Source: Acidisoma cellulosilyticum (lineage in GTDB: Bacteria; Pseudomonadota; Alphaproteobacteria; Acetobacterales; Acetobacteraceae). From it: a stretch of 64,000 nt of DNA. Position numbers and translations under genes: made by a program. The notes beneath the pieces are model-generated. The model saw only the letters and a program-made list of their open reading frames with translations, had not been told where the DNA came from and did no database searches. Positions 8,874-17,232 of the stretch are shown here, in pieces; position 1 is the first letter of the stretch, and every line of letters starts with the position of its first letter. The DNA is taken from NCBI RefSeq assembly GCF_020621385.1, contig NZ_JAESVA010000003.1, forward strand, positions 124,001 through 188,000, given 5' to 3'.

Positions 8874-9929
8874 ATGCCCACCATCGCCAAACTGCCCGCA
8901 GCGCAAACGCCGTCACCGACCGACACGATGCCGATCGATCAGGGCAGCGGCACCAACGGCATTACGCTGGCAACGCTTTTGGCCGGCCAGCAATCGGCCA
9001 TCGTGGCGCCAACAGGCACGCTGCTGGGCCGAATGTCCATCGGCGCCGGCGGACCGGAGACGATAACGCTCGGATCCGGCCTCATCATGACCAGCGGCAC
9101 GATCGCGGTTGGGGGGCCATTGACGGGTCTTCTGGACGGTCAGACGGTCGATGAGCTGCAAGCAGCCGGCATCATCCATGACACCGACAGCTTTCCGCTC
9201 GATCAAGGAGGCACCGCGCTGTTGCGGCAGAGCATGGCAGCGGTCTGGACCTATATTGCCGGCAAGCTGCCGATCGCCACCAAACGCATGGTCGAATTGA
9301 CGACGAACACGGTCCTGGACGCGACAGCCCATAACGGCGCCATTCTGGTCTGCACCCAGCCGATTACCCTGACGGCGAATTTCGCAAATATGGGATCGGG
9401 TTTTACCTGCGACGTGCTGAATCTCTCGACCAATTCGGTGACGATGGGAACCGGGATCACCGTGGGCTCCGGCGATACTGCCCTGCCCGTGCAGATGGCG
9501 GCGCATATCAGCGCCATCGCCTATTCCGGCGGTAATATCGTTTTCTGGCCTGGCCCCAGCGCGACGGCATCGACGGGTGATGGCAGCGGCGGAGGTGGTG
9601 ACGGCGATGGTGGTTCGACGCCGTCAGCGACATTGACCTTCGCGACCGCGCCCTCGGGCAGCTATGCCGTGGGACAGACGAGCATCGGTGTCAACGCAAC
9701 GCTTGACCCCGGCACGGCGGCATCTGCCGTGCAGTTCGGCATCTCGGCCTCCGCGACCGCCGCGCCGACCAGTTGGACGGCCGGCGCGCTTGTGAATACC
9801 CAAAGCAACGGCGATACCTTCTGGGGCGCCTATCTGACCATGCCGGCGACGGCAGGTACCTATTACTGTTGGGTGGCGACGCCGGACGGCACGACCTCCG
9901 CCGTCAGCCCCAGTTTCACCGTTGCCTGA
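8874..9929 (+). CDS. Tail fibre with C-terminal Ig-like decoration domain
   Basis: The start is set at ATG 8874, since its MPTIAKLPAA N-terminus parallels [10 protein letters not shown] of the preceding tailspike; a GTG at 8859 is an in-frame alternative. Residues 1-85 resemble the same anchoring module (LLAGQQSAI, LLG, SGTIAVGG). A Gly/Asp/Ser linker (about residues 235-250) leads to a ~100-residue beta domain ending in YYCWVATPDG and SFTVA. This domain is closely related to the C-terminus of the sheath protein at 10802-12712. The stop TGA is directly adjacent to the stop of the opposite-strand phosphoesterase, forming the palindrome TGATCA. I infer a fibre or cell-binding role. Confidence 0.7.
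   Translation: MPTIAKLPAAQTPSPTDTMPIDQGSGTNGITLATLLAGQQSAIVAPTGTLLGRMSIGAGGPETITLGSGLIMTSGTIAVGGPLTGLLDGQTVDELQAAGIIHDTDSFPLDQGGTALLRQSMAAVWTYIAGKLPIATKRMVELTTNTVLDATAHNGAILVCTQPITLTANFANMGSGFTCDVLNLSTNSVTMGTGITVGSGDTALPVQMAAHISAIAYSGGNIVFWPGPSATASTGDGSGGGGDGDGGSTPSATLTFATAPSGSYAVGQTSIGVNATLDPGTAASAVQFGISASATAAPTSWTAGALVNTQSNGDTFWGAYLTMPATAGTYYCWVATPDGTTSAVSPSFTVA
9625..9926 (+). repeat. Copy 1 of a ~100-residue domain shared with the sheath
   Basis: Encodes the C-terminal domain of the fibre at 8874-9929. About 60% identical by eye to the one at 12406-12709, including IGVNA, SATAAP-SWTAGA, SQSNGD/TQSNGD and PATAGTYY. Confidence 0.7.
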
Positions 9930-10724
9930 TCAGGCGAAGGGGAAAGGTCCCGGAAAAGTGCCGATGGGCAGGTAATGCGTCAACAGGCTGTGGGCGTCCC
10001 GCCAATCATGCAGCAAAAACCCCGGCGGCTCGATAAAGGATGCGGGTTCGGCCGCCGGGTCGATCTGCAAGGCGATGGCGGTCGTCGTGCTCGGCGCCGT
10101 CATCAGAAGCGTGCCGCCGAACCGCATCTGCATCAGACGATGCACATGACCGCAGAGCAAACGCTCGACCGCCGGCACGCGCGCGATGCAGGCAGCCAGC
10201 CGATCGGCGCCAAGGCAGCGGTATTCATCAAGATAGGGAACACCGGTCATAATCGGCGGCTGGTGCATCATGATGATGGTGGGCCAGTCAGGCTGCGCCG
10301 CCAGTGCCGCTTCCAGCCAGGCTTCGGCCGCCGCGTCGAAAAGACCGTGATGCTCACCGGGGATCGTGACGTCGAGCGCAATGACCCGCCGCTCACCGAC
10401 GGTCACAACATAATGCAAAGGCCCCTCTGACGGCAGATAGGCATGATCCTGAAAAGCGTGCCGGAACGCCCCACGCTCATCATGATTGCCGGGGATGACC
10501 AGTAGCGGCGCCTTCAGTCGGCTCAAGATATCGCGGGCGACAGCATATTCCGCCGGTGACCCGTGGTCGACAACGTCACCCGTCAGCACCACCAGATCAG
10601 GTTGCGGCGCGAGCCGATTGAGCTGGTCGATGGCGCGGATGAGATCACCGTTCGAATCCGCCGTTTCCTGATACAAAACTCCGCTCGGCCGCAGATGCGG
10701 GTCTGAAATCTGCGCAATCAACAC
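9930..10724 (-). CDS. cpdA: Class III cyclic-nucleotide phosphodiesterase-like metallophosphoesterase
   Basis: All calcineurin-like metal motifs are present in order: SDPHL (D-x-H), GDVVDHG (G-D-x-x-D), GNHDE, a histidine in MMHQPP, and GHVHR. This is the CpdA/class III phosphodiesterase arrangement, so hydrolysis of cAMP or a related phosphodiester is likely. An ATG at 10799 would leave 2 bp to the divergent sheath gene, too little for promoters. I prefer GTG 10724, which begins at the conserved VLIAQISDPHL and has TGGAGG (10735-10740) 10 bases upstream. It is the only minus-strand gene inside the tail cluster. The gene symbol is by family; the substrate is not proven. Confidence 0.85.
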   Translation of the reverse strand: MLIAQISDPHLRPSGVLYQETADSNGDLIRAIDQLNRLAPQPDLVVLTGDVVDHGSPAEYAVARDILSRLKAPLLVIPGNHDERGAFRHAFQDHAYLPSEGPLHYVVTVGERRVIALDVTIPGEHHGLFDAAAEAWLEAALAAQPDWPTIIMMHQPPIMTGVPYLDEYRCLGADRLAACIARVPAVERLLCGHVHRLMQMRFGGTLLMTAPSTTTAIALQIDPAAEPASFIEPPGFLLHDWRDAHSLLTHYLPIGTFPGPFPFA

Positions 10725-10801
10725 TGGCTGCCTGCCTCCATCCTCATGCCTGGCAGAGGACCATAGCAGCGCTGCGGCCACCATACGCAAATCGAGCAAG
10801 C

Positions 10802-12712
10802 ATGATCACCCAGCAAGCTGCCTTGAACACGACCGCGCTGGTCGTGCCGGATCTCTATGTCCAGCTTGTGTCGCCAGCTGTGACGCTGTTGAACGGCGTG
10901 CCGAGCAATGTCATCGGCACGGTCGGCTCGGCGAGTTGGGGGCCGATCGGCCAGCCCGTCGTGATCGGCGCCATGGCCGATTACGCGCGGATCTTTGGCC
11001 CAGTGATGGCCCGAAGCTGCGATATGGGCACGCATGTCGCGGTCGCGATCCAGCAGGGTGCCACCGCCTTTCGCTGTGTGCGCGTGACGGATGGCTCGGA
11101 AACCGCCGCCACCGGTCCGGGTCCTGCCGGTTGCATAGGCTTCACGGCCCTTTATCCGGGCTCGGTCGGCAATCTGATCAGCCTGACCTTGGCGGCCGGC
11201 AGCAAGGCGGGAAGTTGGGCCGCTATCATCGGCCTGGCCGGCCAGGCGCCCGAACGTTTCGACAATATCGAGGGTACAGGCGCCGCTTTCTGGACGGCGC
11301 TTGCCTCTGCCATCAATACCGGCAACGGCCAGATAACGGCCAGAGCATCAAGGCTCATCACGGCAATCACGCTGGGCGGCGTCACCGCGCCTGCGGCGGG
11401 CCAGTTCACGCTGGCCGGCGGCACGGATGGCGCCGACGGCGTGACGAGCGCGACACTGATCGGAACCATGGCGCCGCTCAGCGGCATGTATGCGCTGACC
11501 GGTCAAGGCTGCGCGATCCTTGACCTTTGCGACTGCACGGATGCCAGCCATTGGCCGGATGTCGAGGTTTTCGCGGCGTCCGAAGGCATCTATGCGATGC
11601 TTGCCGGGCCGGCAGGCGATACGATCGCGCATGCAATCTCCGTCAAGACCAGCGCCGGCATCGACAGTTCGGCGGTCAAGCTTCTGTTCGGCGATTGTCT
11701 GTCCTGGTGGGACGCGGCCAATCAGACCCAGCGGCTGGTCAGCCCCCAAGCCTTCGCGGCCGGACGTCTTGCCAATCTTTCACCCGAACAATCCGGCCTC
11801 AACAAACCGCTTTATGCCATTGCCGGCAGCCAAGGCGTGGGCCTGCCCGGCAGCGGGCTGACGCGCGCCTATAGCGCCGCGGAGCTGGAACTGCTGTTTT
11901 CCGCAGGTATCGATGTCATAACAACGCCGAGCGCCGGCGGGCAGATGATCTGGAGCCTGCGGCTGGGCCATAACAGCGCCGGCAACCCCGCCATTAATGG
12001 CGACGCCTATACAAGACTGACGAATTACATCGCCGCGACCCTATCCGCCGGCATGGGCCTCTATGTCGGGCAAGTCATCAACCTGGCTTTGCTGCGCAGC
12101 ATCCGCAGCACCCTTCTGAGCTTTCTGGCCAGTCTGCAAAGCCAGGGCCTGCTGGGCAGCACTGATGGATCTGCCCCATTCGCCGTCCTGTGCGACAGCG
12201 TCAACAACCCTGCCAGCCGCACGGCACTGGGCTATGTGCAGGCGGATGTGCAGATCCGCTACCAGGGCATCAACGAGAAGTTCATCGTCAATCTAGACGG
12301 TGGCGCCGGCGTCCTGGTCTCGACCAGCGGCACCTCCGGCGGCGGTAGTAGCGGTGGTGGTGGCTCCGGGGGCGATGGCGGCTCTGGCGGCAGTGGTGGA
12401 AGCGGCACGACGACGCTGAGCTTCCAGACCCCGCCGATCGGGCCTTACACGGCCAGCGAGACAAATATCGGCGTCAATGCCATGCTCGCCCCCGGCAGCG
12501 CGACGGCAAGCATCGAATTTGGCTGGTCAACCTCCGCCACCGCGGCACCGGCAAGCTGGACGGCAGGGGCTTATGTCAATAGCCAGAGCAACGGCGACGC
12601 ACTCTATGGCGCCTATCTGACGGCGCCCGCGACCGCCGGCACCTATTACGGCTGGGTTTCGACCGTGGACGGCAGCGTCCATGCCGTCTCATCAGCCGTG
12701 ACGGTCAGCTGA
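10802..12712 (+). CDS. Tail sheath protein with extra C-terminal linker and Ig-like domain
   Basis: Residues 1 to about 510 form a contractile tail sheath subunit: an N-terminal GVPSNVIGTVGSASWGPIGQP strand segment (partly quoted), DYARIFGP, then family strands through to VQIRYQGINEKFIVNL near residue 500. A very regular glycine/serine linker follows (about residues 512-533), then a ~100-residue beta domain (TTLSFQTPPIG to VTVS) closely related to the C-terminus of the fibre at 8874-9929. Normal sheaths end at the C-terminal arm; the appended domain would lie on the tail surface. The sheath lies after the fibre genes, not before the tube gene as usual. The stop overlaps the next start as TGATG. 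Confidence 0.85.
   Translation: MITQQAALNTTALVVPDLYVQLVSPAVTLLNGVPSNVIGTVGSASWGPIGQPVVIGAMADYARIFGPVMARSCDMGTHVAVAIQQGATAFRCVRVTDGSETAATGPGPAGCIGFTALYPGSVGNLISLTLAAGSKAGSWAAIIGLAGQAPERFDNIEGTGAAFWTALASAINTGNGQITARASRLITAITLGGVTAPAAGQFTLAGGTDGADGVTSATLIGTMAPLSGMYALTGQGCAILDLCDCTDASHWPDVEVFAASEGIYAMLAGPAGDTIAHAISVKTSAGIDSSAVKLLFGDCLSWWDAANQTQRLVSPQAFAAGRLANLSPEQSGLNKPLYAIAGSQGVGLPGSGLTRAYSAAELELLFSAGIDVITTPSAGGQMIWSLRLGHNSAGNPAINGDAYTRLTNYIAATLSAGMGLYVGQVINLALLRSIRSTLLSFLASLQSQGLLGSTDGSAPFAVLCDSVNNPASRTALGYVQADVQIRYQGINEKFIVNLDGGAGVLVSTSGTSGGGSSGGGGSGGDGGSGGSGGSGTTTLSFQTPPIGPYTASETNIGVNAMLAPGSATASIEFGWSTSATAAPASWTAGAYVNSQSNGDALYGAYLTAPATAGTYYGWVSTVDGSVHAVSSAVTVS
12406..12709 (+). repeat. Copy 2 of a ~100-residue domain, on the sheath
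   Basis: The C-terminal domain of the tail sheath gene. It matches the fibre copy at 9625-9926 with the same order of motifs; the glycine-rich linker precedes both. Confidence 0.7.
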
Positions 12713-14805
12713 TGCTGTTCGCGGCACCGAATATGCCATTGCTGGTTACGGCAGGCTTGTCCCTTCTCACCAGTCCAGGCGAAACATCACCGGGTTCGGG
12801 CAACGGCGATGGTGGGGGCGATGACGGTTCATCGCCAGGCCCGACCCCCGCCGATATCAGCGGCCTATCCGGCTGGTGGGATGCGGGCACGGCCACGAGC
12901 TGGAACACACCGGTCGCCACGCTCGCCGATCTCTCCGGCGGCAGCACGACAATCACGCCCTATCACTACTATACCGGCACTGGCGTGACCCCGGCCGTCT
13001 TGATGACGACGCCAAGGCTGAACGGGCTGCTGGGCGGCATCGGCGCGCCAACCGCGCAGGCAAGCTATACGCCGACGCTCGACGCCGATACCGGCCTGAC
13101 TGTAAGCGCGCTGAGCCTTTCACCCGATATCGCCTGGACCCTTGTGCTGGTCTGGAGCCGGCCGAACCGCCGGCAAGGCACCTATTACTTCAATACCAAT
13201 CCCGTCGCGCTGATCACGGTGAACGGCACGGTTGTGCTGTCCCTCTCCTCCATCGGCAATACGCTCAGCCTGTTTCCGACCGGCGCCAATGTCACGCTAT
13301 CCGCCAGCCTGGCCAGGCGGCATAGTCAGGCGATCATTCTGCGCAATACGCCGGGCGCGGGCGTCGATGCCTGGCTTGACGGCGTGCTGGTCGTCAGCGG
13401 CGTCGCCAATCCGCTGCCTGCGGGCGTCACCGGACCTGTCACGCTGCTGCATGACATGACGCTGCAGGGCGCGGCCCAGCTTTGGTTCCATGAGTTGGCG
13501 ACCTGGCCACGCGCTTTGACCGCGGCCGAGGTGACAATGCTCATCACCTATACGGCACGCTGGTCGCTCGGCACGCGCAAGGGTGTCAGCCTGCTCATCA
13601 TGGGCCAGTCGAATTCCAGCTATTTCGTGGCATCCGGCGGCGCGCAGCTGATGGCGAACGGTCTCGCCTGGTATCTGGGCGCGCTTGCCGGCAACATCAT
13701 CTTTCAGCCGTCCGGCAGCTATTTCGATCCGGACCGCTATACGCAGGTCAATGGCCATCCAATCTCCAACTCCACAGCACCGCTATTTCCGCCCGGTGCG
13801 GGCAGCGGCACCTTTCTGACCAATCCGGGTGACGGGTCTGACCCCGCCACCTGGGCGCTGGGTCCGGATGGCTTGGCAACCCAGGCCTACCTGACCGGTG
13901 CATCAGCCATTCCGACCGCCGAAGATCTCAATGATATCGGTGCGATCCTCTGGCCTTGGACCGAGCAGGACAGCACCGCGCCTTATGCGCAGAAGGCGCT
14001 TTATACCGGCACGATCAAGCGTCTGGCCACGCTGACGCGCGCCATGCTGGGGCGCAATGCGGATAACCTGCCGCTGCTGATGTGGAATGCCATTCCTTAT
14101 GAGTCCGATACCGGCCTGCAGATGGTGCGCGAGGCGATCGCCGATATCGCGGCCGACGGCACCGACAATCTCAACCTCTTTCTGACGCAGACGGCGGACA
14201 GCATTCCGCTGAACGCGACCTATGACCCGACCTCCGGTCTTTGGAGCGGCGGGGACGCAACGCATCGTGATGAAACCGATGAGATTACGTTCGGCCTGCG
14301 CGGCGCGCATGGGGCGGCGCGTGCCATTTCTGCCGCAGGCTTCGCCGATGCGATCACGACAATCCCGGGAACGATGCCGTTTTTGGGACCGAAAATTCTG
14401 ACGGCCCAGCTCAATGCTTCAACCGTGATCATCACCATTCAGCACGACCAGGGCAATGATATCCTTCTGCCCTTGCAGGCGGCGCTTGGCGCCGGCTGGG
14501 CGGTGATGGATGGCGGCACGGTCGCGAGCCCCGGCCCGATCATCACGGCCATAGCCGCGTCGCGTATCGATGCCACGCATCTGCAAATCACGCTGGCGAG
14601 TGCGCCCACGCATGCGGCCGCCAATTGTCTGCTGTTCTACCCCTACGGCTCGACCCAGATCGGTCGTGGCGATGCCGTGACGGATAATTTTGCGACCGTC
14701 GGCTGGCCGGCAGGTTGGGAAATGACCGCGCAACTCGGCAGTGCCTGGGCCATGAATTTTCCGCTTCAGGCGACCAGTTACGGCATTCCGCTCAGCGCCA
14801 CCTAA
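12712..14805 (+). CDS. Virion-associated lectin-SGNH (SASA-type) esterase
   Basis: This 697-residue protein opens with a short hydrophobic N-terminus, then a Gly/Asp/Pro/Ser linker (residues about 26-46). A LamG/concanavalin-like domain follows (about 47-285: SGWWDAGTATSW, WTLVLVWSRP, GVDAWLDGVLV, ELATWPRALTAAEV). Next is a sialate O-acetylesterase-like SGNH domain beginning LLIMGQSNSS, with the catalytic serine at about 298 and a D-A-T-H tetrad (about 515-518) supplying Asp/His. The last ~130 residues are beta-rich. It would deacetylate a surface glycan to expose a receptor. It overlaps the sheath stop by one base, so both are translationally linked. Confidence 0.7.
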   Translation: MLFAAPNMPLLVTAGLSLLTSPGETSPGSGNGDGGGDDGSSPGPTPADISGLSGWWDAGTATSWNTPVATLADLSGGSTTITPYHYYTGTGVTPAVLMTTPRLNGLLGGIGAPTAQASYTPTLDADTGLTVSALSLSPDIAWTLVLVWSRPNRRQGTYYFNTNPVALITVNGTVVLSLSSIGNTLSLFPTGANVTLSASLARRHSQAIILRNTPGAGVDAWLDGVLVVSGVANPLPAGVTGPVTLLHDMTLQGAAQLWFHELATWPRALTAAEVTMLITYTARWSLGTRKGVSLLIMGQSNSSYFVASGGAQLMANGLAWYLGALAGNIIFQPSGSYFDPDRYTQVNGHPISNSTAPLFPPGAGSGTFLTNPGDGSDPATWALGPDGLATQAYLTGASAIPTAEDLNDIGAILWPWTEQDSTAPYAQKALYTGTIKRLATLTRAMLGRNADNLPLLMWNAIPYESDTGLQMVREAIADIAADGTDNLNLFLTQTADSIPLNATYDPTSGLWSGGDATHRDETDEITFGLRGAHGAARAISAAGFADAITTIPGTMPFLGPKILTAQLNASTVIITIQHDQGNDILLPLQAALGAGWAVMDGGTVASPGPIITAIAASRIDATHLQITLASAPTHAAANCLLFYPYGSTQIGRGDAVTDNFATVGWPAGWEMTAQLGSAWAMNFPLQATSYGIPLSAT

Positions 14806-14826
14806 AAAACCCAAATCGAGAGCCGC

Positions 14827-15285
14827 ATGACGACCAATGACTGGATCGGCGTGGCGACGGTCACGCTGACGCTTTTCGCGCTCTATTCCTCGGGCCTCGC
14901 CTGGCTGATCGGCCAGAATACGCGATTGCGCAGCGAGACCCAACGCGAGCTTGAATCGCTGGAAGCGTTGATCGAGCGCGGATTGGACAGGATTCAGACG
15001 CAGGAATCGAAGTCGCGCGGAGAGATGACGGCAACCCTGCAGACGGGCGTGCAATCCCTGCAGCAGCAGGTGAACCAGTTGCGCGACGGCAGCGCGACCA
15101 AGCCGGAACTCGCCGCCGTCGAGCAGAGACTGGCGGCAACCCTCAATGAATTCAAGGCTGAGACCCGCACGGATTTCGCGAAAATCAGCCAGAAGGTCGA
15201 CCGCCTTCCGGCGATCGAAGCGCATCTCGCTGCCGTCAGCAGCATGATCGAGAAGATCGGCGTCAGTCTCAGCCTGCGCGTTTAG
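14827..15285 (+). CDS. Membrane-anchored coiled-coil protein, phage cluster
   Basis: This 152-residue protein has one N-terminal transmembrane helix (WIGVATVTLTLFALYSSGLAW, about residues 6-27, partly quoted) followed by an almost entirely charged, heptad-like region rich in Glu, Gln, Leu and Arg. Its position after the last virion gene and before the holin candidate suggests a lysis accessory such as an inner-membrane spanin component, or a tail-release factor. No endolysin lies beside it. I do not recognise a family, so the role is open. Confidence 0.6.
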   Translation: MTTNDWIGVATVTLTLFALYSSGLAWLIGQNTRLRSETQRELESLEALIERGLDRIQTQESKSRGEMTATLQTGVQSLQQQVNQLRDGSATKPELAAVEQRLAATLNEFKAETRTDFAKISQKVDRLPAIEAHLAAVSSMIEKIGVSLSLRV

Positions 15286-15322
15286 TTGCCTCTTCAATTA
15301 ACATTCGATTTGGAGAAGAACG

Positions 15323-15769
15323 ATGGACCTCTCACCCCTCACGGACGGCGCCGTAACCTTGGCCTCGGCCGGCATCGCGGCCCTCAGCCCGGTTCTTGCC
15401 GTGAAGCTCAGCGGCTTTCTTAAACTCAATCTGGATCAGACCCATCGCAGCGCCGTCGCTTCAGCGCTGGAAACCGCCCTCGGTCTCGGCCTGCAGCTGG
15501 CGAAGGAAGCAGGCGACGCCCATCTTGCGAACGTCAATGTGAAAAGCGCGGCGCTTGCCGCCATGGTCGGCTACGTGAAGCAAACGGTGCCCGACGCCGT
15601 CAGCCATTTCGGCCTGACCGATGATGCGATCGCGCAGAAGGCGGCGTCCAGGCTCACCACCACGCTGCACACCGCAACAGCTGCCTCAGCCACCGTTACG
15701 GCACTGGCGGCTCTTCTTCCGGCGGCGACGGTTCAGGCTCAGGCGTCTCCGTCCCTCGCTTCACCATGA
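15323..15769 (+). CDS. LLH-type holin candidate
   Basis: This 148-residue protein has an N-terminal hydrophobic segment (about residues 10-35) and a helical middle that reads AAMVGYVKQTVPDAVSHFGLTDDAIAQKAASRL (partly quoted), matching the A-x-x-Y-V-K-x-x-V-P-D-A-x-x-x-F-G-L pattern of LLH-family phage holins. The C-terminus is a second Ala-rich hydrophobic segment. It closes the phage cluster and its last 74 bp overlap the 3' end of scpA on the other strand. Holin function is inferred from the pattern and position. Confidence 0.55.
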   Translation: MDLSPLTDGAVTLASAGIAALSPVLAVKLSGFLKLNLDQTHRSAVASALETALGLGLQLAKEAGDAHLANVNVKSAALAAMVGYVKQTVPDAVSHFGLTDDAIAQKAASRLTTTLHTATAASATVTALAALLPAATVQAQASPSLASP

Positions 15770-16535
15770 TCGGCCCGAACAGCTCGTCCTGACGCAGCGA
15801 AATGGCGCCGCCGCGCGCCATTTCCAAACCCGCCAGCAAGGTACTGGCCAATGCGGCACGGCGGCCCAGCGGCTCGGCCCACGGCTCATCGGGCAGAAAG
15901 CTGGACAGCTCCGTCCAATCCGGCATCTGGCCCATCAGCTTGCCGAGACGCTTGAGCGCGTCCTGCACGCTCCAGAACAGCATCGGGCGCGGCGTGTAAT
16001 GGCGTTGGGACACGCCGCGCCGCAAGGCGCTGATATAGCCACGCAACAGTCCCGGCAGATCGAGCTTCAAACCGGACCGATCGGTCTCCGTGAGGTCTTC
16101 CGGGACGCCCCGCGCAAAGACGTCGAAACCGAGCTGCGGACGATTGCCCAGCCATTGCGCGGCGCGGCGCACGGCCTGCAGCTCCACCAGCCGCTCGGCC
16201 AGGGTTCCCGCGAGCAGTTCGGTATCTTCGGCCTCATCCACGCCCTGCGGCACCAGCAGGCGCGATTTCAGCCAGGCAAGCCAGGCGGCCATGACAAGCC
16301 AATCGGCTGCCAGTTCCAGCCTTATGCGTCGCGCGCCTTCGATGATGACAAGATACTGATCGACCAGCGCGAGAATGGAGATATTGCCGAGATCGACCTT
16401 CTGCGCGCGCGCGAGGTCAAGCAACAGGTCAAGCGGACCTTCAAATCCTTCCAGCCGCAGCATCAGACTATGCGTGCTGTGATTGGCATCCTCTCCGAAC
16501 AGATCGGAGCCCGTCTGTTTGCCGCTCTCAGACAC
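15696..16535 (-). CDS. scpA: Segregation and condensation protein A
   Basis: ScpA is the kleisin subunit that links SMC heads in the chromosome-condensing complex with ScpB. The family signature LEGFEGPLDLLLDLARAQKVD starts near residue 27 (partly quoted), followed by ISILALVDQYL and a winged-helix C-terminal region. It starts at GTG 16535, overlapping the M50 protease stop by 8 bp. The last residues are an unusual Pro/Glu tail. In most alphaproteobacteria scpB and tatA follow directly; here a phage tail cluster on the opposite strand comes next and overlaps the gene's end. Confidence 0.9.
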   Translation of the reverse strand: MSESGKQTGSDLFGEDANHSTHSLMLRLEGFEGPLDLLLDLARAQKVDLGNISILALVDQYLVIIEGARRIRLELAADWLVMAAWLAWLKSRLLVPQGVDEAEDTELLAGTLAERLVELQAVRRAAQWLGNRPQLGFDVFARGVPEDLTETDRSGLKLDLPGLLRGYISALRRGVSQRHYTPRPMLFWSVQDALKRLGKLMGQMPDWTELSSFLPDEPWAEPLGRRAALASTLLAGLEMARGGAISLRQDELFGPIMVKRGTETPEPEPSPPEEEPPVP

Positions 16536-17232
16536 TTTGGCCGGCCAGATTAAAGACCAGGCGCATGGCCCAGGGAACGATCCGGTTCAGAATTTCCCGG
16601 ATCGGATCGAAATTATAGCCGGCCTGGCGCGCGGCCAACGGCAGGATGAAAATCACCAACAGCACGACCGCGATGCCGGCGCGCTCCATCCTTGCCCAGG
16701 CGGCCGCCAGCGGCAGCGGCAAAATCCCCACCATGATGCGACCGCCGTCCAGCGGCGGAATCGGCAGAAGATTGAAAAGCCCGAGCACGATATTGGCGAG
16801 AATGAAATCCTGAATGAATGTCGCGGCTGGCGCCATCATCTGCGGCGAGACATGCGGCAGCAGCCAGCCGCACAGCGCGCCGATCCAGGCCAGGAAGAAA
16901 TTCATCGCGGGGCCGGCAGCCGCCACCAGCGCCATGCCCTGACGCGGATGGCGAAACCGCCAGGCCGCGACCGGCACGGGCTTCGCCCAGCCGAACATAA
17001 AGCCGATATGACCCAGCGTGATCAGCTGCCCGATGAGCAGCACGCCCGGCAGGATGATGGTCCCGACCCGATCGACATGACGCAGCGGATTGAGCGACAG
17101 CCGGCCCTGCAGCTTTGCGGTATCATCGCCCAGCCCCCAGGCCGCGAAACCGTGGGCGGCCTCATGCAAGGTGATCGCGAGAATGGCAGCGATAGCGGCG
17201 AGTGCGATTTCGAGAATGACGCCGTTCATCAT
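16528..17232 (-). CDS. Site-2 protease family M50 membrane metalloprotease
   Basis: This 234-residue protein has an N-terminal transmembrane helix carrying HEAAHG (the HExxH zinc site, about residues 23-27) and further membrane helices. A later segment, NLLPIPPLDGGRIM, matches the conserved N-x-x-P-x-x-x-x-D-G motif that supplies the third zinc ligand. This short form without PDZ domain is widespread in bacteria next to scpA. It would cleave transmembrane substrates. The start overlaps the nagZ stop (ATGA), so it belongs to the nagZ-scpA transcript. Confidence 0.85.
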   Translation of the reverse strand: MMNGVILEIALAAIAAILAITLHEAAHGFAAWGLGDDTAKLQGRLSLNPLRHVDRVGTIILPGVLLIGQLITLGHIGFMFGWAKPVPVAAWRFRHPRQGMALVAAAGPAMNFFLAWIGALCGWLLPHVSPQMMAPAATFIQDFILANIVLGLFNLLPIPPLDGGRIMVGILPLPLAAAWARMERAGIAVVLLVIFILPLAARQAGYNFDPIREILNRIVPWAMRLVFNLAGQSV

